A DNA stretch of 11,955 nt from Granulosicoccaceae bacterium (GTDB lineage Bacteria; Pseudomonadota; Gammaproteobacteria; Granulosicoccales; Granulosicoccaceae): positions 1 through 11,955 of the forward strand of contig JALZUX010000461.1 in assembly GCA_023301405.1 (NCBI GenBank). The letters run 5' to 3'. Shown piece after piece: positions 7,245 to 11,955 of this stretch (the stretch's first letter is position 1; each line of letters opens with the position of its first letter). The translations under genes and the position numbers were made by a program. The notes below the pieces were generated by a model. That model was not told the DNA's origin. It did not search any database and saw only the letters and a list, made by a program, of their open reading frames with translations.

Positions 7245-9137
7245 GTGGCATTGCTGCAAATTTCTGAGCCTGGCCAGTCGACCGCGCCTCATCAACACCG
7301 GTTGGCAGCGGGTATTGATCTGGGGACTACTAATTCTCTGATTGCCACAGTCCGAAGCGGCGAGGCGCGTGTGCTAACGGATGAAAGCGATGAAGTCATA
7401 TTGCCGTCGGTCGTTCGCTACAGCGCCGATGGATCGTGCGTTGTTGGTCGAGAGGCAAGAGACCTAGCGGCAATCGATCCTTACAACACGATCAGTTCGG
7501 TAAAGCGTCTGATAGGTTCAAGCGCAGAAGATATTTCTGCGACGTCGAGCGGTATGATGTTTCGCTTCGAGCAAACTGACTCGTCAGTGCCTCGGTTGAA
7601 AACCGTTGCAGGTCCAAAGACGGCGATTGAAGTCTCGGCTGATATTCTCAAAGTGTTGCGTCGTCGGGCAGAGGCTTCATTGGGCGGGGACCTGATTGGG
7701 GTTGTAATTACTGTGCCCGCTTATTTCGACGAAACGCAACGGCAGGCAACTAAGGATGCAGCACAACTTGCCGGGCTCAATGTATTTCGTCTTATCAACG
7801 AACCCACTGCAGCGGCCATCGCGTATGGGCTTGATCAGCACGAAAAGGACTCGACTATTGCGGTCTATGACTTGGGGGGAGGGACTTTTGATATCTCTAT
7901 TCTCAGGCTAGAGCGTGGTGTGTTTGAAGTTCTTTCCACTGCTGGTGATACAGCGCTTGGCGGTGATGATATGGATCAAGCTATTGTTGATTGGCTGGTT
8001 CAAGAAGCAAAGCTTAATATAGGTGAAGATGCAGGCTTGCAACGGTATTTGCTCGACAGCGCTCGGGCTGTAAAACACACGCTAAGTGCGAACGATGAAG
8101 CTGTAATGGAGCTGAACCATGGGGTTGTTGAATGGTCGGGTGTCTTGACAAGAGTGAAGTTTGAATCGTTACTTGAACCGGTTATTGCCAAGACTCTTGC
8201 GTCATGCCGGCGCGCGCTAAGAGATGCAAAACTTGAAAAAAAGCAGATAGACAACGTGGTGATGGTGGGGGGCTCAACGCGAATTCCTGCCGTCAGAGAT
8301 TCTATTGGCGCCTTTTTTGAGCGCGAAGTATTAACTGACATTAACCCTGACCAAGTGGTGGCTATTGGTGCTGCCGTGCAGGCTGATATTTTAGCGGGCA
8401 ACAAGCCTGATAGCGATATGCTGCTGCTGGATGTTGTGCCGTTGTCTCTTGGCATTGAGACTATGGGTGGGCTTACCGAGCAAATAATTACCCGCAATAC
8501 AACTATCCCGGTGGCTCGGGCACAGGAGTTCACCACCTATAAAGATGGGCAAGCTGCGATGGCGTTGCATGTGGTGCAAGGTGAGCGGGATCTGGTGCAG
8601 GACTGTCGTTCATTGGGTAGGTTCGAACTGCGCGGTATACCGCCGATGGTGGCCGGGCAGGCAAGGATTCAAGTGACGTTTCAGGTCGATGCAGATGGGT
8701 TGCTCACTGTGAGTGCTGTTGAGCAAACCAGCGGCACAGCGGCCGAGGTGCATATAAAGCCATCCTACGGGTTGTTAGATCGAGAAATAGAAAAAATGAT
8801 TGTTGACTCCATGGAAAACGCCGAGTCCGATGTGAAAGCCCGCATGCTGCATGAGCAACGTGTTGAAGCTGACCGAACCCTCGAGGCGCTAGATGCGGCT
8901 ATGGGCCGTGATGCGAGTGAATTTTTAAATGATGAAGAACAAAATGCCATCCTCAAAGCTCGTGCTCTGGTAGCAGAGGTGCGCGATGGCAATGATGGTG
9001 ATGCGATAAAGCAATCACTGGATGCGTTAGAATCAGCCAGTGAAATCTACGTCGCCCGTCGAATGAATGCCTCGGTTGGATCAACAATGCGCGGCAAAAC
9101 ACTTAGTAACTTTGATAAACAGGACACTGCCTCTTAA
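7245..9137 (+). CDS. hscA: Fe-S specific Hsp70 chaperone HscA
   Basis: DnaK-family ATPase that binds the LPPVK motif of IscU and promotes cluster transfer, with HscB as co-chaperone. The start is GTG at 7245 with GAGGG at 7231-7235. The N-terminus [10 protein letters not shown] is the usual HscA opening, so the GTG is well supported. The nucleotide-binding domain shows GIDLGTTNS (23-31), [13 protein letters not shown] (184-196), DLGGGTFD (209-216) and [13 protein letters not shown] (339-351). The linker region [12 protein letters not shown] is at 398-409, followed by the beta-sandwich substrate domain and a helical lid to residue 630 (E. coli 616). The TAA stop overlaps the fdx ATG by one base (9137), so fdx translation is probably coupled. 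Confidence 0.97.
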   Translation: MALLQISEPGQSTAPHQHRLAAGIDLGTTNSLIATVRSGEARVLTDESDEVILPSVVRYSADGSCVVGREARDLAAIDPYNTISSVKRLIGSSAEDISATSSGMMFRFEQTDSSVPRLKTVAGPKTAIEVSADILKVLRRRAEASLGGDLIGVVITVPAYFDETQRQATKDAAQLAGLNVFRLINEPTAAAIAYGLDQHEKDSTIAVYDLGGGTFDISILRLERGVFEVLSTAGDTALGGDDMDQAIVDWLVQEAKLNIGEDAGLQRYLLDSARAVKHTLSANDEAVMELNHGVVEWSGVLTRVKFESLLEPVIAKTLASCRRALRDAKLEKKQIDNVVMVGGSTRIPAVRDSIGAFFEREVLTDINPDQVVAIGAAVQADILAGNKPDSDMLLLDVVPLSLGIETMGGLTEQIITRNTTIPVARAQEFTTYKDGQAAMALHVVQGERDLVQDCRSLGRFELRGIPPMVAGQARIQVTFQVDADGLLTVSAVEQTSGTAAEVHIKPSYGLLDREIEKMIVDSMENAESDVKARMLHEQRVEADRTLEALDAAMGRDASEFLNDEEQNAILKARALVAEVRDGNDGDAIKQSLDALESASEIYVARRMNASVGSTMRGKTLSNFDKQDTAS

Positions 9138-9475
9138 TGCCGAAAATTACTGTACAACCGCATGAGGAAATCTGCCCCGGTGGCATGGTTTTGAACGCCG
9201 AGCCAGGTGTTTCAATTTGTGATGCGCTGCTGGCGGCTCATATACACATAGAACATGCCTGTGAGAAATCCTGTGCCTGTACCACATGCCATGTGCATAT
9301 TCGTGAGGGTATAGATTCCTTGGACGAGGCCACAGAGCTAGAGGAAGATTATCTTGACAAGGCTTGGGGAGTTGATCCTGAATCGCGTCTAAGTTGCCAG
9401 GCGTTGGTTGAAGATAAAGACTTGGTGGTTGAGATACCTAAATACACAATTAACATGGTGTCTGAGCACAATTGA
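9137..9475 (+). CDS. fdx: [2Fe-2S] ferredoxin of the isc system
   Basis: A 112-residue adrenodoxin-type ferredoxin that supplies electrons during cluster assembly on IscU/IscS. The cluster cysteines C42, C48, C51 (in HACEKSCACTTCHV) and C87 (in SRLSCQA) are all present. C46 is the extra cysteine also found in E. coli Fdx. The C-terminal IPKYTINMVSEHN matches the family tail. The ATG overlaps the hscA stop (TAATG), and no separate ribosome site is needed for coupled translation. The TGA stop overlaps another ATG at 9475, discussed under findings. Confidence 0.97.
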   Translation: MPKITVQPHEEICPGGMVLNAEPGVSICDALLAAHIHIEHACEKSCACTTCHVHIREGIDSLDEATELEEDYLDKAWGVDPESRLSCQALVEDKDLVVEIPKYTINMVSEHN

Positions 9476-9524
9476 TGGGAACTGATAACCAAAACATGGG
9501 AGAGAATCCCAAAGGTTTGCAGAG

Positions 9525-9728
9525 ATGGTTTTGAAATGGACTGATGTGCTTGAGATTGCTATTCAGCTGGACGAGGCCCATCCAGACATTGATCCGCAAA
9601 TGGTCAGATTTACAGATCTACACGCTTGGGTGGCGGCGCTGGATGATTTTGACGATGACCCGCTGAAATCGAATGAGAAAATTCTTGAAGCAATCCAGAT
9701 GACATGGATTGAAGAGCGGGAAGATTAG
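9525..9728 (+). CDS. iscX: Fe-S assembly protein IscX
   Basis: Small acidic protein of 67 residues (E. coli IscX/YfhJ has 66) that binds IscS, competes with the frataxin CyaY, and may act as an iron-dependent regulator. Diagnostic segments are [10 protein letters not shown] (3-12), [10 protein letters not shown] (27-36) and [18 protein letters not shown] (40-57). AAAGG at 9511-9515 sits 9 bases before the ATG. A small hairpin (TGGGA 9497-9501 and TCCCA 9507-9511) precedes and touches that ribosome site. It is the last isc gene; a stem-loop follows 10 bases after its stop. Confidence 0.95.
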   Translation: MVLKWTDVLEIAIQLDEAHPDIDPQMVRFTDLHAWVAALDDFDDDPLKSNEKILEAIQMTWIEERED

Positions 9729-9737
9729 GTTGTCTGG

Positions 9738-9770
9738 GTAACATCAGGAGCAATGCTAAGTGGATGTTAC
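9738..9770 (+). terminator. Stem-loop just after iscX
   Basis: GTAACATC (9738-9745) and GATGTTAC (9763-9770) are perfect 8-base inverted repeats around 17 bases. A second small pairing (AGCA/TGCT, 9749-9757) can form inside the loop. It starts 9 bases beyond the iscX stop, where the isc transcript should end. No T-run follows, so it is either a processed or Rho-trimmed 3' end or another structured element. Confidence 0.45.
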
Positions 9771-9927
9771 AGAAACACCTGCGGATGATTGGGGTCGCGT
9801 GCTTTGTTAGAATGGGCCAGGTCGATCCTCACAGTGGGGCATATGCTTATAGAAGTTGATGCTGGAAATTTTTTAAAAAGCAGCTAAGCTCTTGGATTCC
9901 GTACGCTTCTGGTCTAATTTCATTGAG
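9771..9927. other. Intergenic stretch without a supported gene
   Basis: Between the post-iscX hairpin and the tRNA promoter region I see no convincing gene. The longest plus-strand reading frame noted (ATG 9785 to TGA 9859, 24 codons) lacks a ribosome site. An A/T-rich imperfect inverted repeat (GCTG 9861-9864 and CAGC 9881-9884 around a T6A5 block) may be bent DNA. Longer minus-strand frames nearby are tRNA antisense readings. Confidence 0.6.
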
Positions 9928-9994
9928 AAAAAGCTAAAAGAAACAAAAATAATTGTAAGGAGTATTTGACGGGGATGTGAAGCAAGCGTAAACT
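9928..9994 (+). promoter_or_regulatory. Stable-RNA type promoter of the tRNA operon
   Basis: TTGACG (9966-9971), a 17-base spacer and TAAACT (9989-9994) make a strong sigma-70 promoter 43 bases before tRNA-Pro. A-tracts at 9928-9932, 9936-9943 and 9945-9949 lie upstream as a likely UP element. The discriminator CGCGTCTC (9995-10002) is G/C-rich, the usual sign of growth-rate and ppGpp control of stable RNA genes. The short leader has the near-palindrome CCGGAAATTCCGG (10011-10023), a possible processing hairpin. Confidence 0.8.
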
Positions 9995-10036
9995 CGCGTC
10001 TCTTGAGTTGCCGGAAATTCCGGACAAGTTGAAAAT

Positions 10037-10113
10037 CGGGGCATAGCGCAGCCTGGTAGCGCATCTGCTTTGGGAGCAGAGGGTCGCAGGTTCGAATCCT
10101 GCTGCCCCGACCA
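10037..10113 (+). tRNA. tRNA-Pro (anticodon UGG)
   Basis: A 77-base cloverleaf. The acceptor CGGGGCA pairs with TGCCCCG, the D stem is GCGC/GCGC, the anticodon stem TCTGC/GCAGA encloses TTTGGGA (anticodon TGG), and the T arm is GCAGG-TTCGAAT-CCTGC. Discriminator A and an encoded CCA follow. It decodes CCA and other CCN codons. It is the first tRNA after the strong promoter. A small hairpin (TCCGC 10116-10120 and GCGGA 10127-10131) follows and may guide 3' processing. Confidence 0.97.
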
Positions 10114-10163
10114 ATTCCGCTTTATCGCGGACCAACCAGAGTCCGGCGAATCGGGAAGATTAT

Positions 10164-10240
10164 GCGCCCGTAGCTCATCTGGATAGAGCATCGGCCTTCT
10201 AAGCCGAGGGTAGCAGGTTCGAGTCCTGCCGGGCGTACCA
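10164..10240 (+). tRNA. tRNA-Arg (anticodon UCU)
   Basis: A 77-base cloverleaf. The acceptor GCGCCCG pairs with CGGGCGT (one G-U at the end), the anticodon stem TCGGC/GCCGA encloses CTTCTAA (anticodon TCT), the T arm is GCAGG-TTCGAGT-CCTGC, and the CCA is encoded. It reads AGA/AGG. It has C32, a position known in E. coli tRNA-Arg(UCU) to be thiolated by TtcA. It lies 50 bases after tRNA-Pro, in the same transcription unit. Confidence 0.97.
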
Positions 10241-10288
10241 GTTTCTTCAGGGCTACAGGCAGTCCTCTAGAAAATGTTAAAGTTCAGT

Positions 10289-10365
10289 GGTGGGCGTAGC
10301 TCAGTTGGTAGAGCGCAGGATTGTGATTCCTGTGGTCGTGGGTTCAAATCCCATCGTCCACCCCA
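10289..10365 (+). tRNA. tRNA-His (anticodon GUG)
   Basis: 77 bases including the extra 5' G (position -1, base 10289) that faces discriminator C73, the identity mark of tRNA-His. The acceptor GTGGGCG pairs with CGTCCAC (one G-U), the anticodon stem CAGGA/TCCTG encloses TTGTGAT (anticodon GTG), the T arm is GTGGG-TTCAAAT-CCCAT, and the CCA is encoded. It is third in the cluster, 48 bases after tRNA-Arg. Confidence 0.97.
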
Positions 10366-10388
10366 CTTTAGCTCAGTAGTTCAATATA

Positions 10389-10408
10389 GGCGATCAAGTA
10401 TAATCGCC
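10389..10408 (+). terminator. Stem-loop after tRNA-His
   Basis: GGCGAT (10389-10394) and ATCGCC (10403-10408) pair perfectly around an eight-base loop, 23 bases after tRNA-His. There is no T-run after it. It could be a 3' processing or transcript-end structure that separates the Pro-Arg-His unit from tRNA-Leu. The bases TATAAT (10399-10404) straddle the loop and the right arm, but no good -35 is present for them. Confidence 0.35.
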
Positions 10409-10442
10409 GACTAAAATCGTTCCGACATTGCGGCTATTCCAC

Positions 10443-10471
10443 TGGTTACTCTACCAAAGGTCGCTTATAAT
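10443..10471 (+). promoter_or_regulatory. Possible promoter for tRNA-Leu and tig
   Basis: A perfect TATAAT lies at 10466-10471 with a poor -35 (TGGTTA, 10443-10448) at a 17-base spacing. Transcription would start near 10478, about 8 bases before tRNA-Leu. The 120-base His-Leu spacer is the longest in the cluster, which leaves room for a separate promoter. Read-through from upstream is equally possible. Confidence 0.4.
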
Positions 10472-10485
10472 GATCGATTACACAT

Positions 10486-10570
<85 letters not shown>

Positions 10571-10577
10571 ACTTAAA

Positions 10578-10609
10578 CACATTGCGGGCTGCCGATTGCG
10601 CGCGATGTG
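10578..10609 (+). terminator. Stem-loop after tRNA-Leu
   Basis: CACATTGCG (10578-10586) and CGCGATGTG (10601-10609) form a nine-pair stem with one G-U pair and a 14-base loop, beginning 8 bases after the encoded CCA. It may end or process the tRNA transcript. There is no strong T-run downstream, so read-through into tig is plausible. Confidence 0.45.
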
Positions 10610-10662
10610 GAGAACGTCTAATCAACTTTGTGTTGCGTCCGCGCACAATACGTTAAAAACCG

Positions 10663-10689
10663 CTTTTATTAAAAGTCGCTAAGCGACTT
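10663..10689 (+). promoter_or_regulatory. Overlapping inverted repeats in the tig leader
   Basis: CTTTT (10663-10667) can pair with AAAAG (10671-10675). AAGTCGC (10673-10679) can pair with GCGACTT (10683-10689). The two share bases 10673-10675, so only one can form fully. The second hairpin ends 3 bases before GAGG (10693-10696), the tig ribosome site, and so may influence tig translation. No T-run follows, which argues against a terminator. I found no convincing separate tig promoter between 10571 and 10701. Confidence 0.35.
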
Positions 10690-10701
10690 GTCGAGGTCAT
10701 C

Positions 10702-11955
10702 ATGCAGGTAACTGAAGAGTCAGCAAACGGGCTAGAGCGTAAGATCGTAGTGCAGGTCCCCGCTGAGAAAATTGACGATGCTGTGATGACGCGGCTTAGA
10801 TCCATTGCTAAAACCGCACGCATAAATGGTTTCCGACCCGGAAAGGTGCCTTTGCAGGTGGTGAAGAAGCGTTTTGGCGGTCAGGTACGACAAGAAGTAT
10901 TGGGAGACGTAATAAACGAAAGTTATCAGGAAGCGTTAAAGCAGGAAGATTATCGCCCCGCAGGCATGCCTTCGATAGAACCTGTCGCTAAGGAATCGGA
11001 AACAACTGATCAGCCAGATGACGACAGCTTTCAGTATCGGGCCACTTTTGAAGTGTTTCCCGTAATCGAAGTCCAGGACCTTGCTGGAAAGTCAATTGAA
11101 AAAACCGTATCGCAAGTTGATGACGCCGATCTTGACGAGATGATTGAAACTCTACGACAGCAAAAAATTGAGTGGAACGACGTCGATCGAGCAGCCGCTG
11201 ACGGCGATCAAGTATCGATGGATTTCGTCGGTACCATCGACGGTGAAGAATTTCCAGGAGGTAAGGCAGATGACGCACCGTTAGTCTTAGGCTCTAATGC
11301 AATGATTCCCGGCTTTGAAGAGCAATTGATCGGTTCAGCAAAGGGCGATGAGCGCACAATTAAGGTCAATTTCCCTGATGATTATCGCGCAACCGACTTG
11401 GCTGGAAAGGAAGCTGAATTTCAGATAACTGTTAAGGCCGTCAGAATGTCCGAACTCCCTGTTGTGGATGACGAGTTTGCGAAGGCTTTTGGTGTAGAAG
11501 AGGGTGGAGTTGACGGGTTACGTGCCGATATCAGAAAAAACATGGAGCGTGAGTTAGCGCAGTCGCTGGAAAATGTTAACAAGCAAGCGGTTATGGATTT
11601 GCTACTCGATACCAATGATTTCGATATTCCAAGCAGTATGGTGAAGGAAGAAATTGGTCGATTGCGTCAACAAATTGTCGAGCAAATGAAGGGCCAAATG
11701 CAGGGCGGTACTGAAACGCCGCAACTTGCCGATGAATTGTTTCAAAGTGATGCAGAACGAAGAGTGAAACTAGGTTTGTTGGTTGCCGAGATCATCAAGA
11801 AGAATGAGATAAAAGCAGATCCCGATAAAGTAAAATCGACGATTGAAACTATTGCCTCTTCCTATGAAGATCCTAAGCAAGTGGTAGACTATTATTACGG
11901 AAATTCTGAGTATTTACAAAACGTTGAAGGCCTGGTGTTAGAACAGCAGGTCACT
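10702..11955 (+). CDS. tig: Trigger factor (ribosome-associated chaperone), C-terminus cut by the window end
   Basis: Frame 1 is open from ATG 10702 to the last base, giving 418 residues without a stop; E. coli trigger factor has 432, so only the tail is missing. It binds the ribosome near the exit tunnel, shields nascent chains and has peptidyl-prolyl isomerase activity. The N-terminal domain carries the ribosome-docking signature GFRPGKVP (43-50). The FKBP-type domain spans about 166-248, with DGDQVSMDFVGTIDGE (167-182) and MIPGFEEQLIG (201-211). The remainder is the helical chaperone domain. GAGG (10693-10696) precedes the ATG by 5 bases. In Pseudomonas, as I recall, tig also follows a tRNA cluster of this kind; clpP and clpX commonly come next, outside this window. 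Confidence 0.96.
   Translation, partial: MQVTEESANGLERKIVVQVPAEKIDDAVMTRLRSIAKTARINGFRPGKVPLQVVKKRFGGQVRQEVLGDVINESYQEALKQEDYRPAGMPSIEPVAKESETTDQPDDDSFQYRATFEVFPVIEVQDLAGKSIEKTVSQVDDADLDEMIETLRQQKIEWNDVDRAAADGDQVSMDFVGTIDGEEFPGGKADDAPLVLGSNAMIPGFEEQLIGSAKGDERTIKVNFPDDYRATDLAGKEAEFQITVKAVRMSELPVVDDEFAKAFGVEEGGVDGLRADIRKNMERELAQSLENVNKQAVMDLLLDTNDFDIPSSMVKEEIGRLRQQIVEQMKGQMQGGTETPQLADELFQSDAERRVKLGLLVAEIIKKNEIKADPDKVKSTIETIASSYEDPKQVVDYYYGNSEYLQNVEGLVLEQQVT

Noticed and set aside
9785..9859. 24-codon plus-strand frame after iscX
   Set aside because: No ribosome site, no recognisable sequence, length within chance.
9873..10191. Minus-strand open frames over tRNA-Pro and its upstream region
   Set aside because: They read the antisense of the tRNA-Pro gene (giving peptides like [16 protein letters not shown]), a well-known false protein type in databases. 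No ribosome site or family match.

Overview
The window is a chromosomal housekeeping stretch from a gammaproteobacterium. The evidence is the E. coli/Pseudomonas-like protein sequences, the gene order secD-secF / suhB / trmJ / cysE-iscRSUA-hscBA-fdx-iscX, CCA-encoding tRNA genes, and base composition that looks moderate. The order from secF to iscX, with cysE directly before iscR, matches my recollection of Pseudomonas and Azotobacter. I cannot name the genus. I see no insertion sequence, phage gene, CRISPR array, toxin-antitoxin pair or defence system, and no previously undescribed system. The points worth a second look are regulatory and structural.

Layout. Positions 1-1284 hold the 3' end of secD and all of secF (protein export). 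A stem-loop separates secF from the convergent gene suhB (minus strand). trmJ is divergent from suhB and encodes a tRNA position-32 2'-O-methyltransferase. From about 3084 to 9728 lies a cysteine-to-Fe-S-cluster locus. cysE starts cysteine synthesis; IscS takes sulfur from cysteine; IscU is the scaffold; IscA is an A-type carrier; HscB/HscA are the co-chaperone and chaperone that act on the LPPVK motif of IscU; Fdx is the [2Fe-2S] ferredoxin; IscX is the small acidic IscS partner; IscR is the Fe-S sensing repressor. Good type-1 IscR-like boxes lie over both the iscR promoter and the cysE promoter, so the whole unit may be under IscR feedback.

Positions 9729-9965 hold no convincing gene. A stable-RNA type promoter (TTGACG, 17 bp spacer, TAAACT, A-rich upstream region, G/C-rich discriminator) then drives tRNA-Pro(UGG), tRNA-Arg(UCU) and tRNA-His(GUG). 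A longer spacer with a hairpin and a second possible promoter precedes tRNA-Leu(UAG). After a further hairpin region comes tig (trigger factor), which is open to the end of the window and lacks only its extreme C-terminus.

How the parts fit: cysE supplies cysteine to IscS and the isc genes build clusters. SecDF and trigger factor serve protein export and folding. TrmJ and the tRNA cluster belong to translation. Apart from the cysE-isc unit, the neighbourhood reflects conserved gene order rather than one pathway.
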